This document shows, in pieces, positions 56,189-64,000 of a stretch of 64,000 nt of DNA (position 1 is the first letter of the stretch; every line of letters begins with the position of its first letter). Under the pieces are notes generated by a model, which was not told where the DNA came from, searched no databases, and was given only the letters and a program-made list of their open reading frames with translations. The position numbers and the translations under genes are program-made. This DNA is from Bacteroidales bacterium (GTDB taxonomy: Bacteria; Bacteroidota; Bacteroidia; Bacteroidales; F082): contig JANQGJ010000039.1 in the NCBI GenBank assembly GCA_028277395.1, forward strand, positions 1 to 64,000, given 5' to 3'.

Positions 56189-57847
56189 TTGGCAGGCGTG
56201 AAAAATAAACAACGAACCGGGCACAGTCCGGAGGTAGAGAATATTCTCCTTAAAAAGCGGATTTTGAAGCTGGAAAGCAAAATTGCTGCTTTGGAATTAA
56301 TCAATTCCTTACCTTCCACGTCCAATCATTTATATAATGATATTCTTGATAACATCCCGTTGGCAATTCTAAGTCTCGATACCGATGGTTATCTTCAGCT
56401 TGCGAATATTTCTTTTTCAAAGTTGTTTGATTTTGATAAAACAAAACTGAATACAAGAATCCATATCAATAAATTTGCTCCTTTCAAAGGAACTGTTCTA
56501 ATAAAAAAGATAAATAAACTACTTGACAACCAAATGCAGTTTGATCATGAAATCAAGCTTGGCGAAATTGGTAATAAAGATAGCAGGTTCAGATCACGGG
56601 GAATTACAATACTTTCGGATGATGATGAGGTAATTTCATATATGATAATAATAGGTGATATTACCAAACGTAAACTGGCTGAAAGCAATCTCATTAAAGC
56701 TAAAGAAAAAGCTGAAGAAGCCAATATGCTGAAAACTGCTTTCCTTAGTAATTTATCACATGAGATCAGGACACCGTTGAATCATATACTTGGATTTCTT
56801 GAACTGTTGCTTATTGATGATATCTCAGATGAAGAAAGAGAAGAATATTCAACCATAGTAAGAGGAAGCAGTGAGGTTCTGTTGAAACGTATTGATGATA
56901 TAATTGATATATCGAAAATTGAAACAGGCCAAATGGATATCAGCAAGGAAAAAGTAAATGTAATTGAATTCCTTGGTGAATTATTTGAAGAATGTAATGC
57001 ACTAAGAACAAAATATAAAAGAGAAGCTGTTGATTTTACCGTAAATACCCTGCATGATTACACAGATATTGTATTATTAACTGATCCGGTAAAACTTCGT
57101 CAGATATTATTCAGTTTTATTGATAATGCCTTTATATTTACTCAGGAAGGAAAGGTAGAAATAGGATTCAATATAAAAGACAAAAACGGAATTAGTTTTT
57201 ATGTTAAAGATACCGGAATAGGTATTGACGAAAAATACCATGAAAGTATATTTGAGCATTTCAGGCAGGTCGATAACTCATCCACACGTAAGATTGGAGG
57301 TTCAGGATTAGGACTTGCCATTTCCCGTGGATTATCACAATTACTAAACGGAAGCATCTCAATGCAATCAAAACCAGGTGTTGGTTCTGCATTCTATCTG
57401 AATTTACCAGAATCCATAATCTCTCTTGAAACAAAATTTGTATCACATTCTGCCGTTGATAGCATTTATGACTGGAAAAACTCAACAATATTAATAGCTG
57501 AGTATGAAGAAGTTGACTACAACCTGCTTAAAGTAATGCTTGGAAAAACAAATGCCAGACTGCTAAGAGCAAAAACCGGTGATGAAGCTATCAGACTTTA
57601 CCATGAAAATAAACCTGATCTGATACTTATAAATTTTGACCTGCCTGTTATTAATGGTGAGGAGTTTGCCAAAATAATCAAGTCAAAAAATTCGATGATC
57701 CCTATAATTGCCCAGATTGATTTTGCAAATGAAGATGACATTAAGAAGTCAAGAAATGCAGGAATTGACAAATTGATCACAAAACCTATTCAAAAGAGTA
57801 ATTTATTAAATACTATCAATGATTTAATAATAAATAGTTGGTTTTAA
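56189..57847 (+). CDS. PAS hybrid histidine kinase with a degenerate receiver
   Basis: A soluble 552-residue kinase: N-terminal coiled coil (about 10-45), PAS domain (about 50-165), HisKA with LSNLSHEIRTPLNH near 185-198, HATPase with VKDTGIGIDEKYHE near 330 and GGSGLGLAISRGL near 370, and a C-terminal receiver-like domain (about 430-552). The residue at the phosphoacceptor position is Asn482 (LILINFDLP) in place of Asp, so phosphotransfer to it should not occur. The start is TTG at 56189 or GTG at 56198; a TATTTTTG box lies at 56165-56172. Confidence 0.88.
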   Translation: MAGVKNKQRTGHSPEVENILLKKRILKLESKIAALELINSLPSTSNHLYNDILDNIPLAILSLDTDGYLQLANISFSKLFDFDKTKLNTRIHINKFAPFKGTVLIKKINKLLDNQMQFDHEIKLGEIGNKDSRFRSRGITILSDDDEVISYMIIIGDITKRKLAESNLIKAKEKAEEANMLKTAFLSNLSHEIRTPLNHILGFLELLLIDDISDEEREEYSTIVRGSSEVLLKRIDDIIDISKIETGQMDISKEKVNVIEFLGELFEECNALRTKYKREAVDFTVNTLHDYTDIVLLTDPVKLRQILFSFIDNAFIFTQEGKVEIGFNIKDKNGISFYVKDTGIGIDEKYHESIFEHFRQVDNSSTRKIGGSGLGLAISRGLSQLLNGSISMQSKPGVGSAFYLNLPESIISLETKFVSHSAVDSIYDWKNSTILIAEYEEVDYNLLKVMLGKTNARLLRAKTGDEAIRLYHENKPDLILINFDLPVINGEEFAKIIKSKNSMIPIIAQIDFANEDDIKKSRNAGIDKLITKPIQKSNLLNTINDLIINSWF

Positions 57848-58079
57848 CAGTATCCTTTCATTTCAAAAAAATCAAATGTTTCTAAATTGCTGATTAGCAA
57901 TCAAACATAATTTGAACAATTTCTCGAATCATTCATTTTTGGGTTGTATTTAAAGGCAAATAATACGTGTTTTTATGCAACCATTCATGAAACTTTTATG
58001 TCATCCATTTTGATTTGAAGGTATTTTATTACCTTGCCGGATATTTTGAATTGACGGAAATTGGTAGTAGAAATTCAAT

Positions 58080-58631
58080 ATGGAGTTTAACAGTGCCTTC
58101 ATAAAAAGTCTTAAGGAAAATGACGCAAAAGCGCAAAGAGCTTTTTATCAGCAACTTGCACCTAAGATGTATGGGATTTGCCTTCGTTTTGCCTTAATTG
58201 CTGAAGATGCAGACGATATATTGCAGGACGGCTTCATAAGAGTGTTTAAACACATAAAAGACTTTCGTGGAGACGGTTCTCTTGAAGGATGGGTAAGAAG
58301 AACAATAGTTAATACTGCGATTAACTATTATAAAAAGAAAATTAAGCAGGGAATTAATACTGATTTAGAATATGTAAAAGGAAAAGTAAAAGAGCAAAAT
58401 AATATTGTTGAAAAGATGTCATGCGATGAGCTTCTTGAAATGATTAACGAATTACCCCCAGGATACAGAATGGTTTTTAATCTTAATGTTATAGAAGGTT
58501 ATACGCACAAAGAAATTGGAAAAATACTTGAAATTTCGGAAAACACATCTAAGTCTCAACTTTCAAGAGCAAGGGCATCATTACAAAAGAAACTATATTT
58601 AATAAGAGATAAAGAAGGATTTGGAGAATAA
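58080..58631 (+). CDS. ECF-type RNA polymerase sigma factor
   Basis: A 183-residue sigma-70 family protein of the extracytoplasmic function type. Region 2 spans about 20-90 with EDADDILQDGFIRVFKHIKDFRGDGSLEGWVRRT, and region 4 about 125-175 with GYTHKEIGKILEISENTSKSQLSRAR. The following gene overlaps it by 11 bp and encodes a membrane protein with a short cytoplasmic N-terminus that probably acts as its anti-sigma factor. The third gene is a T9SS-exported protein that may be a target. Confidence 0.92.
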   Translation: MEFNSAFIKSLKENDAKAQRAFYQQLAPKMYGICLRFALIAEDADDILQDGFIRVFKHIKDFRGDGSLEGWVRRTIVNTAINYYKKKIKQGINTDLEYVKGKVKEQNNIVEKMSCDELLEMINELPPGYRMVFNLNVIEGYTHKEIGKILEISENTSKSQLSRARASLQKKLYLIRDKEGFGE

Positions 58632-60003
58632 CAATATACATATTGATGATCTGATTCGGGACAAATTTGATTCATTTGCCCCTTCACCACCGGAGCATAT
58701 CTGGGGAAGAGTTGAAGAAGGTATTAAAACTAAACCTAAATCACTGTTTCTATGGAATAAGAGAACACTTGCAATAGCAGCCATTGTTCTTCTTGCTTCA
58801 ATTTCAACTACAGTGCTTGTCTTTGATCCAATGAATTTTGGATCAAAAGAAAATAATGAACTGGTTCTAACCAACGAGCCATATGATGAGAATCCGGACT
58901 ATGAATCCATGGAAGAGGTAGTAATTGATCAGGAAACTGAGTTCAATGAAGCTGTAACAAAACCTGTAGAAGAAATGAAGTTGGCTGAAGAAGCAGAATC
59001 TACTAGCTTATCCGTTTCCAAACCAAACGAAAGTTCAGAACCGGAACTTCAAAATAATGAAGTTTCAGAAGATATTATCGTAGCAAATAAATCCGAAACA
59101 CATATAATTGATAAACCTGATATTTCTGACAATCAAAGCAGGATTGATTATATTAGATTTGATATTAATCCTATTAATTTCAGAAAATCAGCATTGTTGA
59201 GTGATGAATCATTTGCAGTAGATTTTTCACCGGTTTCCCGTGACAATTTTGAGGAAATTCCTCAAGACCTCATCATCGATGAAGCCGTAAAACAAAGTAA
59301 TCTCTCATGGAGAATCGGATATTACTTATCTCCTGAATTAACTGTATCAAATATTGATTCTGTTGAGATCCTTAATTCATTCAATATTAATGTTGAGCCA
59401 TCATGGTATTTCAATGATCATTGGTTTATCAGATCAGGATTGGGCATTTCCTATGTGAGAGACAGAGGTTTTGCAAGAATCAACTATGTAACCAAAGAGT
59501 ATATGGGTTCATATGACGATGTTTACGAAGTTACTTTCGACACTATTTCAGGTAATGTTATACCGACCTACCATACAAAAACCGTTGAAGTTTGGGATTC
59601 AATAAGGCATGTTTCTGTTTCCGGGGTAACAAACAAATACATGTATATGCAGATACCCCTTTTACTTGGTTATCAGTCAGGAAACACAAACTCACAGTTT
59701 AACTGGTATATTGCCGGTGGTCCAGCAGTAAACCTAAAAATTAGTGAATGGATTGACGATCCCAAACCAGCAGAAGACGATGCTGATATTATTGACCTCG
59801 AAAACAAATTGCCTTTGAGAGCGAATAATTATTTTCAGCTGTGGTTAGGTGCCGGCTTAGAATATAAAATAAACAGAAAAATATTAATTGGATTTGAACC
59901 AAATTACAGATACTATCTGAATAATATCTACGAAAACACCAATGCTAAAGGTCCAACCTCCGGGTTTACGTTTAGAGTTGGTCTTGTATACCTTATGAAA
60001 TAA
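58621..60003 (+). CDS. Single-helix regulator fused to an outer-membrane-barrel-like domain
   Basis: A 460-residue protein. Residues 1-40 are cytoplasmic (DDLIRDKFDSFAPSPPEHIWGRVEEG, the common Bacteroidota anti-sigma-like N-terminus), one helix spans about 44-64, then comes an acidic, disordered linker (about 70-200). The C-terminal part (about 220-460) has repeats of amphipathic strands, SWRIGYYLSPELTV, SWYFNDHWFIRSGLGISYV, GYQSGNTNSQFNWYIAGGPAVNL, and ends FRVGLVYLMK, like a porin-type barrel. The start is TTG at 58621, overlapping the sigma gene by 11 bp; no ATG is close by. Confidence 0.78.
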   Translation: MENNNIHIDDLIRDKFDSFAPSPPEHIWGRVEEGIKTKPKSLFLWNKRTLAIAAIVLLASISTTVLVFDPMNFGSKENNELVLTNEPYDENPDYESMEEVVIDQETEFNEAVTKPVEEMKLAEEAESTSLSVSKPNESSEPELQNNEVSEDIIVANKSETHIIDKPDISDNQSRIDYIRFDINPINFRKSALLSDESFAVDFSPVSRDNFEEIPQDLIIDEAVKQSNLSWRIGYYLSPELTVSNIDSVEILNSFNINVEPSWYFNDHWFIRSGLGISYVRDRGFARINYVTKEYMGSYDDVYEVTFDTISGNVIPTYHTKTVEVWDSIRHVSVSGVTNKYMYMQIPLLLGYQSGNTNSQFNWYIAGGPAVNLKISEWIDDPKPAEDDADIIDLENKLPLRANNYFQLWLGAGLEYKINRKILIGFEPNYRYYLNNIYENTNAKGPTSGFTFRVGLVYLMK

Positions 60004-60013
60004 AGAATACGCG

Positions 60014-61588
60014 ATGAAATTACTACTACGTTATAAGTATATGAACAGATTATTAGTAATAAATTTGATAATACTGATTTACCCTGTTCTTTCTTTTGCT
60101 TCAAATGACTTAAATAAAGTTATTGTTTCAGGACAAATAACAAATCTGGAATACGGAAATCCAATCAAAGATCATCCTGTTCATATTAAAAGTGATTCAA
60201 CATGGCATGGGTTAAATAACTATTCTAATACTGTTTTTACTGATGTTGAAGGTTATTACTACGATACCATATCTACTGAAGAGACCAGGGGATCATTAAT
60301 CGTTTATACGAACGATCAAAACAATAAGAAGGTAGATACTACTGTCCATTTTCGTTTTTTAGAAAGGTCAAACAGTCGTGTTATTGCTGATTTCAGAATT
60401 AATATGCCACATCAGCCCCAAAATCTTCAGGCAAGATTCAAATATGTTCAGAAGGATAGTGGAGTTAAAAACAGATTTAAGTTTATTGATGAAACAGAAA
60501 ATGAAAATGTAATAAGCCATAAATGGATTTTTGGTGATGGGAACACCTCAAATGAACCAAGTCCAACACACGAATATAAATCTTTCGGTTTGTTTAAAGT
60601 ATCACTTACTGTTACTGCCTTGATTGATGGAGAAATTGTAATAAGTACCATTACAAAACAACTTTATATCAGAAGCCGGGATTATTACCATATGGGAGGT
60701 CATGTTTTTTCTGAGTATTTCCCAATAGATAAAGGTTTGGCTTATTTATATATGTTTGATTCAGTGAATCATGCCACTCCAATTGATACAATGGCTTTCG
60801 ATACATACGGCTATTTCTATTTTTATCAGGTTCCCGAAGGGAATTATTTAATAAAAGCTGAACCTATGAAAGATTCTGAGTTCTATGGCATTCTTCTGCC
60901 AACTTATTTTGGTGATGAGTTGTTTTGGGAAGATGCCAATGAAATCAACCTTGAAAGTACATCCTGGGAATATGATATACGCCTTGAACATGCAAATCAC
61001 TCCTTTGAAGGTAGCGGAACAATAGGTGGTGACGTTAAATATATCAGTCCCATTGGAAGAAATCCATATTATCATTATGCAAGAGGTGTTAACATATTTC
61101 TGTTTAACAATACCGGAGACCTGTTAACCTGCAGATATACTAACATTTCAGGAAAATTTGAATTTGACGATATAGAAGTCAAATCATATTCAATTTATCC
61201 TGAAATAACAGGTATAAGTTCTAATAAAATTAGAATTGACCTGACTGAAGATTCTCCTGTTATTGATGATATTGAAATTAGTATATTAGCAAGTAGTGTC
61301 GTTTCGGATATTCATGAAACCGGTTATCAAAATGAATTGGTAGGTTTACCTTTTCCAAACCCTGCTTCAAACACACTTAATATTCCAGTAGCATCAGTTA
61401 CAGGCAAAGAAATATCCTATGAAGTTTATGATATTTTTGGGCGAAGGATGATATCAGAGAATGTTAATGGTTTGTCTGTTCAAAATACATTAACTATTTC
61501 AACTGATGAACTTATTAACGGAACATATTGCGTACGTACAATAATAAACAACCAAACATTCGATAGAATTTTCGTTGTTACAAAATAG
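60014..61588 (+). CDS. Exported PKD-domain protein with T9SS type A sorting domain
   Basis: A 524-residue protein with a signal peptide (MNRLLVINLIILIYPVLSFA; the ATG at 60041 may be the better start). It has a carboxypeptidase-like beta domain near 30-120, a PKD domain (about 138-215) with HKWIFGDGNTSNEPSPTHEY, further beta-rich domains, and a C-terminal T9SS sorting domain (about 445-524, LPFPNPASNTLNI ... GTYCVRTIINNQTFDRIFVV). It should be exported by the T9SS and cleaved, with anchoring or release at the cell surface. It is the third gene of the sigma/regulator set, 10 bp after its neighbour. Confidence 0.87.
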   Translation: MKLLLRYKYMNRLLVINLIILIYPVLSFASNDLNKVIVSGQITNLEYGNPIKDHPVHIKSDSTWHGLNNYSNTVFTDVEGYYYDTISTEETRGSLIVYTNDQNNKKVDTTVHFRFLERSNSRVIADFRINMPHQPQNLQARFKYVQKDSGVKNRFKFIDETENENVISHKWIFGDGNTSNEPSPTHEYKSFGLFKVSLTVTALIDGEIVISTITKQLYIRSRDYYHMGGHVFSEYFPIDKGLAYLYMFDSVNHATPIDTMAFDTYGYFYFYQVPEGNYLIKAEPMKDSEFYGILLPTYFGDELFWEDANEINLESTSWEYDIRLEHANHSFEGSGTIGGDVKYISPIGRNPYYHYARGVNIFLFNNTGDLLTCRYTNISGKFEFDDIEVKSYSIYPEITGISSNKIRIDLTEDSPVIDDIEISILASSVVSDIHETGYQNELVGLPFPNPASNTLNIPVASVTGKEISYEVYDIFGRRMISENVNGLSVQNTLTISTDELINGTYCVRTIINNQTFDRIFVVTK

Positions 61589-61621
61589 TTCCAGTATTAT
61601 TTCTTTTAGTTTTAGTCAGGA

Positions 61622-62269
61622 TTACCACGGTAGTACGTACCAGAATACCGCCATAAAATGAGCAAAACTGCCAAGTAATACCCAAACGTGAAATATCGCA
61701 TGATTATAAGGTAATTTGTTCATTAGGTAAAATACTACACCTATTGAATAGGACACTCCGCCTCCCAGTAACCATAATAAACCATCTGTAGACAGATTCT
61801 CATTCATTGGTTTTAAGGCTATTATAATCAACCACCCCATAACCACATAAAATAATGCAGAAATAAAATCATATTTCCCGGTAAAGAAAATCTTATAAAT
61901 GATGCCTGCTATAGCCAGACCCCATATAACACCAAAAAGACTCCATCCCCATGCCCCTCTTATTGTTACAAGTAAAAATGGAGTATATGTACCGGCAATT
62001 AAAAAATATATTGATGCATGATCAAATACATTAAGTTTATTTCTGAGTAATTGCTTCTTTACACTATGGAATAATGTTGAAGCTAAATATAAAGTTACCA
62101 GACTAAATCCGTAAACTGTAAAGCTGACAATATGCCAGACATCACCCTTAAGACTTGAAAAAACAATCAGTATTACAAGTGCAACAATACTCAAGAGCAA
62201 TCCCAATCCATGAGTAATAATATTCAGGATCTCTTCCAATTTTGGATATTGTCTGGCATCAGGATTCAT
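61622..62269 (-). CDS. Hemolysin III family (TrhA/YqfA-like) membrane protein
   Basis: A 215-residue protein with seven hydrophobic segments. The N-terminus EEILNIITHGLGLLLSIVAL and LYLASTLFHSVKK, and the near-terminal FHVWVLLGSFAHFMAVFWYVL contain the conserved His and Asp residues (HG, FH, DHAS) that bind zinc in this PAQR-related family. YqfA in E. coli helps membrane energetics and fluidity homeostasis; the haemolysin label is historical. It converges with the PKD-protein gene. Confidence 0.9.
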   Translation of the reverse strand: MNPDARQYPKLEEILNIITHGLGLLLSIVALVILIVFSSLKGDVWHIVSFTVYGFSLVTLYLASTLFHSVKKQLLRNKLNVFDHASIYFLIAGTYTPFLLVTIRGAWGWSLFGVIWGLAIAGIIYKIFFTGKYDFISALFYVVMGWLIIIALKPMNENLSTDGLLWLLGGGVSYSIGVVFYLMNKLPYNHAIFHVWVLLGSFAHFMAVFWYVLPW

Positions 62270-62441
62270 ATCGTGAAATTAACCAATTTACATTCTCAAA
62301 CTAAAAAATGACTAAAATCATCGGTTAAAACTGATAAATTACATTACCGATGTGTTTTATTTCGCAACAAGTTTCAAAACGAAACACGTTTTTAAGAGCA
62401 CCTCCATATGTATTTATCTCATTTTGTGTTTCTTACAACTG

Positions 62442-62458
62442 TTGGCACAGAAATAGAG
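62442..62458 (+). promoter_or_regulatory. Sigma-54-like element upstream of the secreted protein gene
   Basis: TTGGCACAGAAATAG differs by one base from the element at 43004. It stands about 46 bp before the ATG at 62502. The TTGGCAC half fits a -24 element; the -12 half keeps G but not C. Confidence 0.45.
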
Positions 62459-62501
62459 TATAATGTGGGTAGAAATTTAAATAATAAAAAATTGAACGCA
62501 C

Positions 62502-64000
62502 ATGAAAAAAATAATAGTTACAATATCAATGGTTTTTTTGTACAGCCTGTCGATTGCAGGTGAGGCTTCAACATATTTCGAAATATTTGTACCGCCAAAT
62601 AATGATCCTGTAGGACGTGATGTATGCTTAATAGTAACAGCAATTTATGATAGTACAACATTTCATATTGTTGATGATGGTGGAGATGGTGATACTGATG
62701 ACACACATTCGGGAGTTCTAATGTCAGGACAATCATATGTTATGTATATCCGTGATAATGGTGTTAACGATGATGCACCACACCAGGGTGAAGGGACAAC
62801 AAAACAGGATGGTGATTTTTTTATTGTTACAGCAGATAACCTGATTCTTACTTCTCAATCAACAAACTCTGACTGGCAACACGACTGGGTTCCTGCCACA
62901 AATAAAAGTTCATTGGGTAAGAGGTTTATAATTTACTCTCCTCCTACTTCCTTTTCCAATAGAGATCTGAACGTTTTTGCATATGAAGACAACACGGAAG
63001 TTACTATACGCAAAGTTTCATGGGCCAGTCAACTTACCTCTGGATACACGAATGTAGATATGACGTCTTCCGAAATAGTTGTTCAACGAACTCTAGATAT
63101 TGGTCAGGATATTATATTTCATTATCAGAATGGCCGAAATGTTATGGAAAACGGGCATACATATGTTATTGAAACTAATAAACCTGTTTCGGTACAATAT
63201 GGTGCATTATGGCAAAATGCCAGAGATGGCGGAGGATATGTCCCTTCTTCAAACGGATCATCATCAGGCGAATTATTTTATTTCACAGTACCGTTTCAAA
63301 AACCAAATGAACAGGAAATCAGAATTGTAAGCTGGGATGATAACAATACCGTAGTTCTTGATAAGTATCAAAACGGATCATGGACAAATATTACAAGTTG
63401 GAATCTAAATGAACTTGATCCCGGTGATTGGGTATCTTACAATGGTAACATTAGCAGTACATTCCGGGTAACATGTAGTAGTGGTAAAAAGGTTTCAGTA
63501 TTTGAAGCTAACTGGATGGAAACTGGCTCTCCTGGTACAAGCGATATGGCATCAATGGTATCTTCGGAAAACGGGACAACGGCTGGAAACAGGTTTCTGG
63601 TTTACATGGCACCCCCGGGAAGAGAAACAAATGTAACAAACCCGGTTACAGGATTGAAATATGATTATGGCAGTCATATATACTTGTTTGCAAGGGATAC
63701 AGCCAATATAACAGTTGTAGATGCCAATACATCAGGTAACGTTATCAACCGTTCTTATACTATATTACCTGGCAGCTATATTGACTGTTTCCTGAACAGA
63801 AATGAATGGTATTCAATATATAACGGAGACGGAAATGCAAATTCCGGTCCCGACAGACCTTATCTTTTTGTATCATCAGATAATCCTATTTCCGTATTCA
63901 ATACAAACTTCAATGATAACTGGATGTCATATTTCGGGACATCGCAATTACAAGACTTTGCTATAAGTGACTCAACAAGCAGTACACATGCTATTCCTGG
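62502..64000 (+). CDS. Large secreted beta-rich protein, IgGFc-binding-like (incomplete at window end)
   Basis: The gene opens with ATG at 62502 and stays open to the window end, giving 499 codons and two bases, so the C-terminus is missing. A signal peptide, MKKIIVTISMVFLYSLSIAG, is followed by an all-beta region with repeats such as HTYVIETNKPVSVQYGAL, FRVTCSSGKKVSVFEANWM and RPYLFVSSDNPISVFNTNF. This pattern, ending each repeat in a K/DNPxSVFN-like strand, resembles the IgGFc-binding N-terminal family (PF17517), frequent in T9SS-exported proteins. A T9SS sorting domain beyond the window is expected but cannot be shown. Confidence 0.8.
   Translation, partial: MKKIIVTISMVFLYSLSIAGEASTYFEIFVPPNNDPVGRDVCLIVTAIYDSTTFHIVDDGGDGDTDDTHSGVLMSGQSYVMYIRDNGVNDDAPHQGEGTTKQDGDFFIVTADNLILTSQSTNSDWQHDWVPATNKSSLGKRFIIYSPPTSFSNRDLNVFAYEDNTEVTIRKVSWASQLTSGYTNVDMTSSEIVVQRTLDIGQDIIFHYQNGRNVMENGHTYVIETNKPVSVQYGALWQNARDGGGYVPSSNGSSSGELFYFTVPFQKPNEQEIRIVSWDDNNTVVLDKYQNGSWTNITSWNLNELDPGDWVSYNGNISSTFRVTCSSGKKVSVFEANWMETGSPGTSDMASMVSSENGTTAGNRFLVYMAPPGRETNVTNPVTGLKYDYGSHIYLFARDTANITVVDANTSGNVINRSYTILPGSYIDCFLNRNEWYSIYNGDGNANSGPDRPYLFVSSDNPISVFNTNFNDNWMSYFGTSQLQDFAISDSTSSTHAIP

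Noticed and set aside
63100..63330. Open reading frame of 76 codons on the plus strand
   Set aside because: It lies in another frame inside the large secreted protein gene, which stays open from 62502 to the window end.

Overview
The window is chromosomal DNA of a low-GC member of the Bacteroidota, most likely a Bacteroidales/Marinilabiliales-type anaerobe or facultative anaerobe. The evidence is a type IX secretion (T9SS) sorting domain on an exported protein, a remnant of another, and a gldH lipoprotein gene; a TonB receptor with an N-terminal carboxypeptidase-regulatory-like domain; an LruC-domain lipoprotein; an S46 dipeptidyl-peptidase; and promoters of the Bacteroidota type (TTG, about 17-23 nt, TAnnTTTG). 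Shine-Dalgarno sequences are not evident and several genes start with TTG. I saw no tRNA, rRNA, CRISPR array, phage or complete insertion sequence.

Layout. 1-300: three tandem 96-bp repeats. 456-5691: housekeeping genes (ornithine carbamoyltransferase, a zinc-ribbon protein, glyS, and the leftward set prs-rplY-pth). 5918-8659: a fused oligopeptide ABC ATPase, a decayed T9SS-exported protein and a small lipoprotein. 9057-12344: pgk, then a leftward cvpA-like/mlaF/mlaE set. 12537-15812: a small lipoprotein, a His-rich membrane protein and a TonB receptor with three plug cysteines. 16068-21201: SprT-like protein, manC, a DPP7-type peptidase and an outer-membrane protein. 21429-25323: type II NADH dehydrogenase, then a multi-rhodanese sulfurtransferase, a histidine methyltransferase and a DUF427 protein. 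25574-30883: LruC lipoprotein, acyltransferase-like membrane protein, queA, ispD and a hypothetical gene. 31344-39972: GT2 and flippase, ruvC, membrane-bound MutS-like ATPase, coiled-coil protein, gldH, RNase H, glutaminyl-cyclase-like M28 protein and nitroreductase. 40116-48877: an ABC transporter (ATPase plus FtsX/MacB permease) between an NtrY/NtrC-like system and a LytS/LytTR system, plus a LiaF-like protein. 49090-51968: dus and aspS. 52492-56027: Tat-exported subunit, GMC oxidoreductase and iron alcohol dehydrogenase. 56189-61588: hybrid kinase with a dead receiver, then an ECF sigma factor, a membrane regulator/barrel protein and a PKD-T9SS protein. 61622-64000: hemolysin III family protein and an incomplete secreted protein.

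The most interesting system is 22778-25323. The rhodanese protein carries Y322, C153, C308, C339 and Y380-C381, which fall at a constant offset of 31 from the residues I remember for EanB, the anaerobic ergothioneine sulfurtransferase. The next gene is an EgtD/EanA-type histidine methyltransferase, and a DUF427 gene is translationally coupled to it. This predicts oxygen-independent ergothioneine synthesis in this bacterium, with DUF427 as an undescribed third member. A second lead is a nearly identical 15-nt TTGGCACAGAAWTAG element, resembling the -24 part of a sigma-54 promoter, upstream of both the ABC transporter at 43073 and the secreted protein at 62502.
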